From Aquibacillus halophilus (GTDB lineage: Bacteria; Bacillota; Bacilli; Bacillales; Amphibacillaceae): a DNA stretch of 64,000 nucleotides. The translations under genes were made by a program, and so were the position numbers. Shown here one piece after another: positions 7,758 to 17,085 of the stretch (within the stretch, counting starts at the first letter, position 1; every line of letters begins with the position of its first letter). The stretch is taken from positions 59,107-123,106 of the forward strand of contig NZ_WJNG01000017.1 in NCBI RefSeq assembly GCF_009649745.1. Reading direction: 5' to 3'. Under the pieces are notes generated by a model. That model worked only from the letters and a program-made list of their open reading frames with translations, had not been told where the DNA came from and did not search any database.

Positions 7758-9698
7758 TTATCCCTTTAATAATCTAATTCCATTGAGAATAACTAGAATG
7801 GTACTGCCTTCATGACCAATTACTCCTAAAGGCAAGTCGAGTACTTGTAGAAAGTTAGACAAAATCAAAAGAAATATTACGCTAATTGAAAATATAACAT
7901 TTTGTTTTACTATTTTGTTCATCCGCTTGGAAATATGGATGGCACGCGCAATTTTGGACAAATCATTCTTCATTAGTACGATATCAGCTGTTTCTAAGGC
8001 GACGTCAGTCCCTGCCCCCATTGCTATTCCGACATTGGCGGTTGCAAGTGCAGGAGCATCATTTATGCCATCACCAATCATAGTAACGTGACCGAATTTT
8101 GTTCGCAATTCTTTTATGTGAGTAACTTTATCTTCAGGCAGGCAATTGGCAATAAACTGATCCACACCTGCTTCAGCGGCTATTGATTTTGCAGTTGCTT
8201 CATTATCTCCGGTAATCATAACAGTATGAATTCCGCTTTTCTTTAGTAAATTAATGGCTTTTTTACTATCTTCACGAATGGAATCTTTTAAGGCTATAAC
8301 AGCGACAATTTCATCCTCGTTGGCTATAAATACAAGTGTTTTTGATTGGTCGGCAAGTTTCTTAGCCACTCCATTGTTGAATTGATGGGCCGCGACTTCA
8401 CCAACAAAAGTTGCCTTACCAATCTTCCATATTTTATTGTCAATTTTTGCTTGGACACCACTGCCACTATAATTTTGCATGTCTGTCACTTCGTGTGCAG
8501 AGAGGGCAGAACTTCTTTCTCTGCAAAAGTTTACAATTGCTTGTGCAAGTGGATGGTTGGATTCATTTTCTATTGCTGAAATGATAGATAAAAGGTAGTC
8601 TTCCTCATCAATTGAACTAGGAATGAAGTCAGTAACTATTGGTTTTCCGTTAGTTAATGTACCAGTTTTATCAAAGGCAATAGCATGAGTATTGGATAAG
8701 TTTTCAACATGCACACCACCTTTAAATAAAATTCCTTGTCGTGCCCCGTTAGAAATAGCAGAAAGGGTTGCGGGCATAATCGATGCTACTAAGGCACAAG
8801 GGGATGCAACAACAAGCAATATCATTGCTCTATAGATAGACTCCGTCCAGCTCCAGCCAAATAGATAGTGAGGAACAAACATCATCAGACCGACTAAAAC
8901 TAAAACAACATTAACATAGCTATTTTCGAATTTTTCAATAAACAATTGGGATGGCGATTTTTCACTTTGAGCATTTTGCACAAGACTTATGATCTTTTGG
9001 AATAGCGATTCGCTTGCGGGTTTAATGATTTCCACGGTTAAACTACCGTTCAAATTAATCGTACCAGCGAAAACCTCGTTGTCCTTTTCTTTGTTAACTG
9101 GCATTGCTTCTCCTGTAATTGCACTTTCGTCAATTGAGGTGCTTCCTTTCAAAATGACCCCGTCAACGGGTACACGTTCCCCGGCTTTGATGAGAACAAT
9201 ATCGCCTACGGTTAATTCCGAAACGTGAACTAACTCCTCGGCATGATTAATAATCCTTGTTGCCTGCTCTGGCTGTAGATTCATTAAGGAAGAAATTTCG
9301 CGTTCACTTTTGTCCATTGTGTAGGTTTCAAGGGCTCCAGATAAAGCGAATATAAATATTAAGATAGCACCCTCAGCCCAGAATCCGATTGCAGCAGATC
9401 CGATTGCAGCGAATATCATAAGCATTTCAACGTTTAGCTTTTTTGTTGAGATTGTTTCTAGGATGCCTTCCTTAGCTTTAGCGTAACCACCAATAATGAA
9501 AGCTAACACATTAAGAAATACCCAAGTACGAGGGTCAAGACTGGATTCTAACACCCACGCAGTAAGGATAATCAAACCACTAAATATCGCTGCAATCAAT
9601 TCTCCGTGCTGTTTAATTGATAATAGCTGTTTATGAAAATTAGAATTACTATTAATAAACGTTTCATTATTTGTAATTAATTTAATTAAAGTGGACAA
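7758..9698 (-). CDS. pfeT: P1B-4 metal ATPase, iron efflux pump PfeT (ZosA/YkvW)
   Basis: Heavy-metal P-type ATPase of about 646 aa with no N-terminal metal-binding domain. Motifs in order are the phosphatase-loop sequence SAITGEAMPV, SPC in the sixth membrane helix (ASPCALVA), the phosphorylated Asp in DKTGTLT, TGDN, GDGINDAPAL, and HEGST in the last helix region. SPC plus HEGST define the P1B-4 subgroup, whose Bacillus member exports Fe(II). The start is TTG at 9698, nine bases after AAGGAG; TTG at 9707 touches the ribosome binding site. A perfect PerR box and a near-perfect Fur box lie upstream, matching known control of B. subtilis pfeT. Zn or Co as substrate is less likely given this regulation. 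Confidence 0.9.
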   Translation of the reverse strand: MSTLIKLITNNETFINSNSNFHKQLLSIKQHGELIAAIFSGLIILTAWVLESSLDPRTWVFLNVLAFIIGGYAKAKEGILETISTKKLNVEMLMIFAAIGSAAIGFWAEGAILIFIFALSGALETYTMDKSEREISSLMNLQPEQATRIINHAEELVHVSELTVGDIVLIKAGERVPVDGVILKGSTSIDESAITGEAMPVNKEKDNEVFAGTINLNGSLTVEIIKPASESLFQKIISLVQNAQSEKSPSQLFIEKFENSYVNVVLVLVGLMMFVPHYLFGWSWTESIYRAMILLVVASPCALVASIMPATLSAISNGARQGILFKGGVHVENLSNTHAIAFDKTGTLTNGKPIVTDFIPSSIDEEDYLLSIISAIENESNHPLAQAIVNFCRERSSALSAHEVTDMQNYSGSGVQAKIDNKIWKIGKATFVGEVAAHQFNNGVAKKLADQSKTLVFIANEDEIVAVIALKDSIREDSKKAINLLKKSGIHTVMITGDNEATAKSIAAEAGVDQFIANCLPEDKVTHIKELRTKFGHVTMIGDGINDAPALATANVGIAMGAGTDVALETADIVLMKNDLSKIARAIHISKRMNKIVKQNVIFSISVIFLLILSNFLQVLDLPLGVIGHEGSTILVILNGIRLLKG

Positions 9699-9723
9699 TG
9701 TTATCAACTCCTTCGTTCTAATT

Positions 9724-9740
9724 GATAATGATAATCATTA
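9724..9740 (-). promoter_or_regulatory. Fur box upstream of pfeT
   Basis: GATAATGATAATCATTA matches 17 consecutive positions of the classic 19-bp Fur box. It sits about 25-40 bp upstream of the pfeT start, downstream of the predicted promoter. Confidence 0.75.
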
Positions 9741-9802
9741 GTGGTCTGAGGTTGAACCTGGGTTAGTTCTGGTTTTTGTGATTTTTATAGAGAATAATTA
9801 AA

Positions 9803-9817
9803 TTATAATAATTATAA
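9803..9817 (-). promoter_or_regulatory. PerR box upstream of pfeT
   Basis: TTATAATAATTATAA is a 15/15 match to the PerR consensus TTATAATNATTATAA. It lies just downstream of the predicted transcription start, a position suited to repression. Confidence 0.85.
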
Positions 9818-9832
9818 TCTGTGATTAATTTA

Positions 9833-9860
9833 ATCATAACACATTAGAATTAGTCGTCAA
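9833..9860 (-). promoter_or_regulatory. Predicted pfeT promoter
   Basis: On the minus strand, TTGACG (9860-9855) and TATGAT (9838-9833) with a 16-bp spacer, which puts the transcription start near 9826. Confidence 0.5.
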
Positions 9861-10002
9861 GATGGTATGATTGTAAAGAAATGAAAAAATTCGTTAAACT
9901 CTGATTCAATAGTAAAAAGGTTATAGTTGATTGGAAAAGCCATAATATTAGTAGAAAATCAAAAAAAATTATCGTATAATTTTGTATAAAAGAACCATGT
10001 GT

Positions 10003-10065
10003 AACAGTTTAATGATACTTAGGTAACAGAGTGCGTTTACATTGATTTATTAGTATTAAACTGTT
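10003..10065 (+). promoter_or_regulatory. Spaced inverted repeat before the amino-acid ABC transporter
   Basis: AACAGTTTAATGATACT (10003-10019) and AGTATTAAACTGTT (10052-10065) are inverted copies, with a 3-base insertion in the left arm and a spacer of about 32 bp. A two-site operator or a leader hairpin is possible; no T run follows. The protein that would bind is unknown. Confidence 0.4.
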
Positions 10066-10115
10066 ATCTTTTATAGTATGTTTTTAATATAACAATAGAA
10101 AATAAGGGTGGGATT

Positions 10116-10958
10116 TTGTTGAAGAATAAGGGGTTTTTATTAGCAGTTTTAATCGGGTTAATTTTTGTGCTAGTTGCTTGTGGGGAAGACGCATCCTCTG
10201 AGCAGTGGGATGAAATTCAAGAAGCAGGAGAAATCGTAGTAGGTACTTCAGGTACATTGTATCCGGCATCATTTTATCCGGAGGGATCAGAAGAATTAAC
10301 TGGCTATGACGTTGAAATTATTAGAGAAATTGCAAACAGACTTGACCTAGATATTTCATTTGAAGCAATGGGTGTAGATACAATGCTTTCATCATTGAAG
10401 AATGGTAGAGTTGATTTAATCATTAACGACATGGAAGTAACGGACGAAAGAAAAGAGCAGTTTTCTTTTAGTGATCCATATAAATACTCGTACACAACAA
10501 TGATTGTTAGAGAAGAAGACCATTCGGGAATTGAAACTCTTGAAGATTTAGAAGGGAAAAAGGCTGGTGGTGGTGCTACGACAGTGTTTAGTCAAATCGC
10601 AGAACACTACGGAGCCGAAGTAGTTACTTATGGAAATGCAACGAACGATACTTATTTAAGAGATGTTGATAATGGACGGACGGATACTGTTATTAACGAT
10701 TATTACCTACAAAGTTTAGCACTAAAAGCATTCACGGAATTTGATATCGTGCTTCATCCTGATATAAAATTCCATCCGACAGAACAGGCTATTGTTATGC
10801 CAAAAGGTTCCGAAACCTTAACAACTAAAATTAACGAAACGTTGGCTGAAATGAGAGAAGATGGAACTCTTACCGAACTATCCGAACAATTCTTTGGTGC
10901 GGATGCCTCACAGAAGCCAGAGGAAGATATTGAAGAAATTGAAGGTCTGGACCTTTAA
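10116..10958 (+). CDS. Amino-acid ABC transporter substrate-binding lipoprotein
   Basis: Family 3 solute-binding protein of 280 aa. A lipoprotein signal ends LVAC (Cys22 with the TTG start). Then comes the two-lobe fold: GEIVVGTSGTLYP, LTGYDVEIIREIA, LKNGRVDLIINDM and LEDLEGKKAGGGATT. It should capture an amino acid, possibly cystine or another polar one, outside the membrane. The start is TTG at 10116 (a second TTG follows at once), after AGGGTGG. The partner permease begins 11 bp downstream. No ATPase gene follows. The ligand cannot be read from sequence. Confidence 0.87.
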   Translation: MLKNKGFLLAVLIGLIFVLVACGEDASSEQWDEIQEAGEIVVGTSGTLYPASFYPEGSEELTGYDVEIIREIANRLDLDISFEAMGVDTMLSSLKNGRVDLIINDMEVTDERKEQFSFSDPYKYSYTTMIVREEDHSGIETLEDLEGKKAGGGATTVFSQIAEHYGAEVVTYGNATNDTYLRDVDNGRTDTVINDYYLQSLALKAFTEFDIVLHPDIKFHPTEQAIVMPKGSETLTTKINETLAEMREDGTLTELSEQFFGADASQKPEEDIEEIEGLDL

Positions 10959-10969
10959 GGTGAAACGAT

Positions 10970-11668
10970 ATGTTTGATATAGATGTGAATGGTTTCGACT
11001 TTGGTGGTTTTTTTGATGTTGAACTTGCAGTAAGAAACCTTCCTTTCGTATTAGGAGGACTTCCAATGACTATCGCTGTCTCTTTTGTAGGGATGGCGAT
11101 TGGTCTAATTCTAGGTTTATTTTTAGCACTTGGTCGTAGCTCAGAGAATCGGTTATTACGCTATCCTTCTCGCTTATATATTTCATTTATGAGAGGCACA
11201 CCAATTCTAGTTTTCTTATTTATCCTTTACTCTGGTTTACCTGTTGTCGGTATCGAATTTAATGCTTATACTGCATCTATCATCGGATTTGGGTTAAATA
11301 GCGCTGCATATATTGCAGAAATAAACCGGGCTTCATTGAATAGCGTTCCGGGTGGACAGTGGGAATCTGCAAAAGCATTAGGATTTTCTTATTGGAGTAC
11401 ATTATGGAAGATAGTTTTGCCACAGGCAACCAGGATCGCACTTCCTCCTATAACAAATGTATTCTTGGACATCGTAAAGGCTACATCTCTCGCAGCTGTT
11501 ATTACAGTACCGGAATTGTTTCAAAAGGCTCAAATTGTAGGTGGACGAACTTATGATCCATTGACAATGTATATTCTTATTGCTCTAATTTACTGGCCGT
11601 TGTGCATTGTAATTTCGGCATTCCAAGAAAGACTTGAGAAACATTTTAGTAGATACGTACTTAAATAA
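10970..11668 (+). CDS. Amino-acid ABC transporter permease
   Basis: His/Glu/Gln/Arg-type permease of 232 aa with about five membrane segments. The family start (LPFVLGGLPMTIAVS) and the EAA loop (SAKALGFSYWSTLWKIVLPQA), which contacts the ATPase, are clear. It pairs with the binding lipoprotein immediately upstream. The next gene is a ribokinase, so the cognate ATP-binding protein must be encoded elsewhere or shared with another system. Confidence 0.88.
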   Translation: MFDIDVNGFDFGGFFDVELAVRNLPFVLGGLPMTIAVSFVGMAIGLILGLFLALGRSSENRLLRYPSRLYISFMRGTPILVFLFILYSGLPVVGIEFNAYTASIIGFGLNSAAYIAEINRASLNSVPGGQWESAKALGFSYWSTLWKIVLPQATRIALPPITNVFLDIVKATSLAAVITVPELFQKAQIVGGRTYDPLTMYILIALIYWPLCIVISAFQERLEKHFSRYVLK

Positions 11669-11734
11669 TCCTTCATGTGACCAATGTGTAGTGGTAGACT
11701 ATTCGTAGGATAGACTAGGGAAGTGGTGAAGGCA

Positions 11735-12643
11735 ATGAGTAAGAAGATTGTTGTCATTGGTAGTTTGAATATGGACATTATCGTTGCAGCGAATAAAGCT
11801 CCAAGGCTAGGTGAAACAATCCATGGTGAAAAGGTAGAATATCTACCTGGTGGCAAGGGAGCAAACCAAGCCGTTGCCATAAAAAAACTGGGTGGAGAAA
11901 TTGATATGATTGGTGTCATTGGGGACGACTTATTCGGTAAAAAAATATTAAAACAGTTTTCTGAATTCGGATTAGCTACGAATAATATCATTGAAAAAGA
12001 AAATGAGTCAACAGGAATTGCCAACATTGTTCATCTTCCAACGGATAATAGTATTATTGTCATCCCCGGTGCGAATGGTCATTGTACCCCAGAAGTTATT
12101 AAGGACAGAGAATCAATTATTTCTGAAGCGGATATACTACTAGTCCAGTTAGAAATACCTATCGAGACAGTTGAGTTTGCCCTGTCCATCGCTAAACGGC
12201 ATGGTGCACAGACCATTTTAAATCCAGCGCCTGCAAAAAAGCTTAGTCGTGACCTGCTTAGGTTGGTAGATTATATTACACCAAATCAAACAGAGCTACA
12301 ATCCTTATTAGGTAGTGATCTAAATATAGAAAACAATTTAAGCTCAGCTTTCCAGCAATGGGAATCTATGCATGATAGTAAATTAATTGTTACCTTAGGA
12401 GATAAGGGCTGCGCATATTCACAAGACGGTAGTGTGAAAGTAATACCGGCAGGAAATCAGGATAAGATAGTCGATACTACTGGTGCTGGTGATTGTTTTA
12501 ATGGTGCTCTAGCATTTGGGTTAGCAGAAGAGTGGTCGCTGCAAAAAGCATTATTGTTTGCTGTGAAAGCAGCGGGTATATCTATTTCCAAAATGGGTGC
12601 ACAAGAAGGCATGCCTTATTATCACGAAATTCATCAAGATTAA
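11735..12643 (+). CDS. rbsK: Ribokinase (PfkB family)
   Basis: Sugar kinase of 302 aa that phosphorylates ribose to ribose-5-phosphate with ATP. PfkB signature 1 is present (YLPGGKGANQAVA), as is signature 2 with the catalytic Asp (DTTGAGDCFNGALA); NPAPAKKL and TPNQTE are typical of RbsK. The start is ATG at 11735, since GTGGTGA lies 6 bp upstream; in-frame GTGs at 11723 and 11726 fall inside that site. No rbsDACB transport genes are adjacent. A strong terminator follows. Another PfkB sugar specificity is possible but less likely. Confidence 0.87.
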   Translation: MSKKIVVIGSLNMDIIVAANKAPRLGETIHGEKVEYLPGGKGANQAVAIKKLGGEIDMIGVIGDDLFGKKILKQFSEFGLATNNIIEKENESTGIANIVHLPTDNSIIVIPGANGHCTPEVIKDRESIISEADILLVQLEIPIETVEFALSIAKRHGAQTILNPAPAKKLSRDLLRLVDYITPNQTELQSLLGSDLNIENNLSSAFQQWESMHDSKLIVTLGDKGCAYSQDGSVKVIPAGNQDKIVDTTGAGDCFNGALAFGLAEEWSLQKALLFAVKAAGISISKMGAQEGMPYYHEIHQD

Positions 12644-12646
12644 AAA

Positions 12647-12697
12647 AAAGAAGCTCGATTACCCCTTTCGCAAAGAGGTACTGAGCTTCTTTTTTTT
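12647..12697 (+). terminator. Terminator of rbsK
   Basis: AAAAGAAGCTC pairs with GAGCTTCTTTT around a 26-base loop and ends in a T8 run. Confidence 0.88.
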
Positions 12698-12730
12698 ATT
12701 TCGTAAGTGTTGTTGTTTTTAATCTTCACA

Positions 12731-13322
12731 GTTGATGAAAAAAGCGTCGTAGCGTAGCTATTAGTTGATTTGCGCTCCTGGCAGTCGCTTTCCGCGGGCA
12801 ACGCTTCAACTTCCTCGGAAGAAAACCGCTTCCTGCGGGATTTTCAGCCGTCGCTTTTCCCGCAGGAGTCGACTGCCCTGCGCTCCAATCACCATCTTAT
12901 TTGCAACAATAAGTAAAGGGAGACAGATAGGATTAAAACTAGCGTAGTTTAGTTCAACAAATTTTAAATAGCTGTGATTTCAAGAGTGGGGAAATTCTCT
13001 CAACATACAACCACGGACTTTTCCCTCGATAGTCAGAACACCACTACCAGTGTAGGTAGAATACGTAGACTCCTCGAAAATAAAGTTCAATTTTCTTCGT
13101 GCGATGTATTGCTATGTAGCATTCCTTGTCCTATGGGAACAGCGCGTGTCCGAAGACCCCGGAAGAATCGCTTTTTGATTCTGAGGAGGCTGAGGCCGTG
13201 CCCATGGAAAGCGAAGTATTCTGCCGGAACGGCATATAAGCATTCAACTTTAATTAGTGTCAGAGATAGAAGATACTACTTCGTAGTTTATAGATTTTGT
13301 GTCTAAAACAACAGAAAACTAC
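12731..13322 (-). repeat. Mosaic intergenic repeat R3 (reverse; modules B then A)
   Basis: The same design as R1 but inverted, between convergent rbsK and yfkF. The right arm, reversed, is at the left (GTTGATGAAAAAAGCGTCGTAGC); the left arm, reversed, is at the right (TTTTGTGTCTAAAACAACAG). Module A spans 12764-12891 and module B about 13051-13235. This B copy carries the micro-insertion (about 13073-13130). Predicted short frames here are repeat artefacts. Confidence 0.83.
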
Positions 13323-13332
13323 CGCTGTTATA

Positions 13333-14523
13333 TTAACCAAGACTCTGACTATGCTTACGCTTGCCTATTGTTACGTTCCCTTTACCAATGATAGCCACTA
13401 GTACAATTGTTAACATGAATATAATTATGTAGAAGAATGAAGTTTCCGGGAATAGATCAATGAATAAACCACCGAGAAACGGGCCAGAAATACTACCTAA
13501 ACTAAAGGCGATTCCACACATAATATTACCAGCAGGGAGTAGAGCTTTGGGAAGCAAATCAGCCATATAAGAAATTCCTAGCGAAAATAAAGAACCAAGA
13601 CACATGCCTGCTAGTGCAAATGTTATAAAAAGCCAAATAACAGAGTCTTCTAGCTGTGCTGCTATGTAAAAGACAAGTATTCCAGTACTAATTGCAAAGG
13701 TTAGTACCTTTCTTCTGCCTATCTTATCACTCAATATTCCAAGTGGTATTTGCGTGATTAAACTTGCAGCAGCAAAGCAAGGTATAACGAGAGAAAGAAC
13801 ATTCACATCGTGGCCAAGTCGAATTCCGTAAATAGGGAAAATACCATGTAGTGTAGATTCCAAAATTCCATATGCAAAGGGAGCTAACAATGCTACCCAT
13901 GCTAACTTCCAACTCTTTATAAAACGACCAATAGAAGTCGTTGCCCCGACCGTGTTAATTTCACCATCCGCATCTGTCCACTCATTACGCACAAAAAACA
14001 TTCCACTCCATACTAGGAGACAAAGTCCAGCGGCAATGAAAAAAGGTAGATTCTGATTGACAGCTAATAATCGGGTCATGATTGGACCTAGTGAGAAACC
14101 AATACTGAAGAATAATCCATAATATGCGATATTTCTTCCTCTACGTTCAGGTCCTGAAGTGGAGGTAATCCAAGTTTGAGTCCCAAAGTGTAGCATGTGG
14201 TCTCCGATTCCCACTAATAATCTCAAAACAAACCAAAACCATAAAGCGTGCCAAAGTGGAAACAAAGCAAGTGAAGCAATTACAAGTAAACCGCCAATCA
14301 TAATTATTGGCTTAAACCCGAGCTTTTGCAGTGGTTTCTCCATAAAAGGAGAAGCAATCAGTACACCAATATATAGACCAGTAGCATGTAACCCATTAAC
14401 AGAGGAGGAAACGCCACTTTGTTCAAGAATAATAGCCAATAAGGGTAATAACATGCCTTGCGAAAAACCTGAAATAGCAACTAAACTAATCAAAATCCAA
14501 AATCTAGTATTGGTTGAGATCAT
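13333..14523 (-). CDS. yfkF: Major facilitator superfamily transporter (YfkF-like)
   Basis: MFS protein of 396 aa with about twelve hydrophobic segments. The loop GILSDKIGRRKVL between helices 8 and 9 matches the MFS motif, and RLLVGIGDH marks the helix 4 region. It resembles drug or small-molecule exporters; the substrate is not predictable. Neighbours yfkD and yfkC occur close by, as in the B. subtilis yfk region. The start is ATG at 14523, and R3 lies just beyond its stop. Confidence 0.82.
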   Translation of the reverse strand: MISTNTRFWILISLVAISGFSQGMLLPLLAIILEQSGVSSSVNGLHATGLYIGVLIASPFMEKPLQKLGFKPIIMIGGLLVIASLALFPLWHALWFWFVLRLLVGIGDHMLHFGTQTWITSTSGPERRGRNIAYYGLFFSIGFSLGPIMTRLLAVNQNLPFFIAAGLCLLVWSGMFFVRNEWTDADGEINTVGATTSIGRFIKSWKLAWVALLAPFAYGILESTLHGIFPIYGIRLGHDVNVLSLVIPCFAAASLITQIPLGILSDKIGRRKVLTFAISTGILVFYIAAQLEDSVIWLFITFALAGMCLGSLFSLGISYMADLLPKALLPAGNIMCGIAFSLGSISGPFLGGLFIDLFPETSFFYIIIFMLTIVLVAIIGKGNVTIGKRKHSQSLG

Positions 14524-14717
14524 TTCTCCTACCCCCTATCGACGATAAACTATGTACCACAATACTCTAATTTAATATGAAGAATAAAAAAGGTCAATGT
14601 ATTGATACTAATATGGTTATTTTAAATGATTGATTGTAAAGATTAAGAAGCTAACAAAAATAGTGTTACAACTCATTAATAAAGGGTAGTACTATACTAT
14701 AAGAAGGAGTGATAACC

Positions 14718-15110
14718 GTGGAGTTTTATTCAAAGGAATTTGGTGTTCGAACAAATTTACCATATGGTGAGTTAGACATTTCTGGTGATGAGGAATATGG
14801 TTTTAGGCCATTTCAGCTAATGGTAGCTTCCGTTGCAGGGTGCAGTGCTTCTGTATTTCAAAAGATTCTCAAAAAACAACAAATAGAAGTAGAAGATTTT
14901 TTGGTTACTGCCGAAGTAGAAAGAAACCCAGAAGAGGCAAACAGGATTGAGACAATTCGACTGCATTATATCATTAAGGGGTACAATCTTGATGATGAAA
15001 AACTATATAAAAACCTGGATGTTTCTAGAAGAAACTGTTCCATGGTTCGTTCAATCGAGGGTAGTATAAAGATAGAAGAAAGTCTCGAATCGATTGAACT
15101 GAGTCGTTAA
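14718..15110 (+). CDS. OsmC family protein
   Basis: OsmC/Ohr-fold protein of 130 aa. The segment FRPFQLMVASVAGCSASVFQKIL carries the conserved first Cys (about residue 45); the second is in RRNCSMVRS (about residue 110). Members reduce organic hydroperoxides with two Cys residues, so a peroxidase role is likely but unproven. The start is GTG at 14718, after AGGAGTGA; the GTG at 14709 lies inside that ribosome binding site. Confidence 0.85.
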   Translation: MEFYSKEFGVRTNLPYGELDISGDEEYGFRPFQLMVASVAGCSASVFQKILKKQQIEVEDFLVTAEVERNPEEANRIETIRLHYIIKGYNLDDEKLYKNLDVSRRNCSMVRSIEGSIKIEESLESIELSR

Positions 15111-15137
15111 AAAAGGGCCATAGGGCTCTTTTTTTTT
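15111..15137 (+). terminator. Terminator of the osmC-like gene
   Basis: AAAAGGGCC, a short loop, then GGGCTCTTTTTTTTT; the stem has a small bulge and begins at the stop codon. Confidence 0.7.
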
Positions 15138-15224
15138 GTTGAAAGAGTTATTGGTAAGTAAAAGACTGTATAACATTGACTTCTCATGAAAATACTACAA
15201 AAAAAATAAGAAAGGATTGGTTAC

Positions 15225-16028
15225 ATGAAAAATAGTATTTTAATGGGAATTGTTGCTCTTATGATTACTGTGATTTCCCCTTTCTCCATCAATGCAGAGG
15301 AAGTTGAAACGAAAGAAAAAAGTGAAAAAAATAATAAGATACCAAGTCATGTGTTAAATATATCTAAAGAAAACACCTATCCAAATTCAACTAAAGATGA
15401 GGTTATTTTAGAACCAAGTGATTTAGTTAAAGAGCTTATTGAAGATGCCGATCATGAGATTGAAAATCCCGATTTAATTAAGATGCTTAATGAAACATCC
15501 TTAAAACCTTCACCCATAGCAATTGGATACCGTGGAATGGTTTATATGGGGCACTGGCCATTAAGTTATACATCATCAGAAACAAATGTAAATTGGGAAT
15601 ATCAACAAATTAATACAAACCAATTGAATAATATTGGTGGTGATGCTCAAAAGACTATGAGCTTTAATCAACAAGAGGAAAAGCACGTTAAGGGTGGGTT
15701 AACAGCCAAAATAGATAGCCCTGAGCAAATTAAGAAAATGATGCTACTCAATGCCAAAGAGAACATGGATCTACCGCTTTCCTTCCAGGCAGTTATAGGT
15801 AAAGGAACTAAGAAAGATAATTCTTATGCAATACCGGTCAAGAAGATGGGGTATCTAGATGCTTTCGCACCAGCCGTTAGTGAAAAAGGTCAGGTGACAT
15901 TTGGAGAAGTCTATATTCAATTAAAAGGTTCTAAAAAGAAGATTGTTGTGAAGAATGTGACTAAACAAGGAATTGGTGCCTGGATTCCTATTCAGGATCA
16001 TGTATCATTTTCATTTAAATTAAAATAG
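15225..16028 (+). CDS. yfkD: YfkD-family secreted protein
   Basis: Protein of 267 aa with a Sec signal peptide (cleavage near SINA-EE, about residue 25), a charged linker, then the YfkD-like domain (SPIAIGYRGMVYMGHWPLSY, WEYQQINTN). The family is Bacillaceae-specific with no known function; the protein should act outside the membrane or in the wall. It is convergent with yfkC, and they share a terminator. Confidence 0.85.
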   Translation: MKNSILMGIVALMITVISPFSINAEEVETKEKSEKNNKIPSHVLNISKENTYPNSTKDEVILEPSDLVKELIEDADHEIENPDLIKMLNETSLKPSPIAIGYRGMVYMGHWPLSYTSSETNVNWEYQQINTNQLNNIGGDAQKTMSFNQQEEKHVKGGLTAKIDSPEQIKKMMLLNAKENMDLPLSFQAVIGKGTKKDNSYAIPVKKMGYLDAFAPAVSEKGQVTFGEVYIQLKGSKKKIVVKNVTKQGIGAWIPIQDHVSFSFKLK

Positions 16029-16030
16029 TA

Positions 16031-16078
16031 AAAAGCTGCCTTAGGAGATTCTCAGTAGAAACTCCAAGGCAGCGCTTT
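16031..16078. terminator. Bidirectional terminator yfkD/yfkC
   Basis: AAAGCTGCCTT and AAGGCAGC(G)CTTT pair, with inner GGAG/CTCC pairing. It lies between convergent genes. Confidence 0.8.
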
Positions 16079-16104
16079 GATAATTAGTTTGTGTATGGTT
16101 TTGA

Positions 16105-16977
16105 TCACTTATTTTGCTCTCCAAGATTGATATGCTGTTCAGCCATTTGAATCTTGTTATCAAATAAAGTTTCCGCAATAATCCGACGGGTTTCCTTAGC
16201 AGCAGTAAAATAGAAAAGATCATCACTTAGTCCAGTTATCGTATATTGATAACCTCGATATTGGTCATTTAGAGAAGACATCCCAAAAACAGCAAATGGT
16301 TCAATCGGTGCACCAAGAGCATCCGTTTTTAAGTAGTCGCTGAGCTCTTGATTAAGGCGAACACAAATCTGTTCGAGTAGAGTAAAAATTTTTTTTGGAT
16401 CTTCTTGAAAACTTGTTGTGATATTCTCTATCACTCGCATCTTTTCTATATTATAGTTTTCAATTGTTTGGACCTGTCCGTTACTAATGGTTAACAGAAC
16501 GCCACTCCATTGACGTATCTTAAGGAACCTAAGACCTATATCTTCAACGACTCCCGAATGGAGATTATTAACCTTTACCCAATCTCCTTTGTTCAGTTGC
16601 TTTTCATAGATTAAGAAAAGCCCTGCTAACAAGTCTTTAATTAAACTCTGAGCACCGAGACCTACTATGATACCAATAATGCCAGCACCAGCTAAGATGT
16701 TTCCTATTTCTACATCAAAAAGGGAGAAAACATACACAATAAACCCGAAAGTAACTACATATTTTACTATGGAAATAAACATTGATTCAAGGGTACTTTC
16801 TTCTTTTTCATTTAAGAAATCGGTGCGTTTGAAGAAGGAACCAACTAGTCTTTTTAATACTTGATACAAAATAATCGCAAAAAGGGCACCTATAACAATA
16901 TGAGTAGCTATATTGTTAAAAATTAATTGAATTACATCCATGATATTAGAAAAGCTCAAAATATTACCTCCAACCAT
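16105..16977 (-). CDS. yfkC: MscS-family mechanosensitive channel (YfkC-like)
   Basis: Small-conductance mechanosensitive channel homologue of 290 aa. Three N-terminal membrane helices lead to the pore helix (LAGAGIIGIIVGLGAQSLIKDLLAGLF), followed by the beta domain (YEKQLNKGDWVKVNN and on). It would open on hypo-osmotic shock to release solutes. Its position next to yfkD matches B. subtilis. A sister paralogue such as YkuT is possible. Confidence 0.86.
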   Translation of the reverse strand: MVGGNILSFSNIMDVIQLIFNNIATHIVIGALFAIILYQVLKRLVGSFFKRTDFLNEKEESTLESMFISIVKYVVTFGFIVYVFSLFDVEIGNILAGAGIIGIIVGLGAQSLIKDLLAGLFLIYEKQLNKGDWVKVNNLHSGVVEDIGLRFLKIRQWSGVLLTISNGQVQTIENYNIEKMRVIENITTSFQEDPKKIFTLLEQICVRLNQELSDYLKTDALGAPIEPFAVFGMSSLNDQYRGYQYTITGLSDDLFYFTAAKETRRIIAETLFDNKIQMAEQHINLGEQNK

Positions 16978-17085
16978 ATTGAGTAGTTATAGTATAGCAT
17001 TATCTTAGTACTAGGTTCTTAGCCTGGACATAGTATCATTTTTTTATTAGGATGAAATCATTAAGGCTATAGAGGAGCAGATAAA

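Noticed and set aside
8346..9228. Plus-strand frames inside pfeT
   Set aside because: Antisense shadows of a well-conserved ATPase gene.
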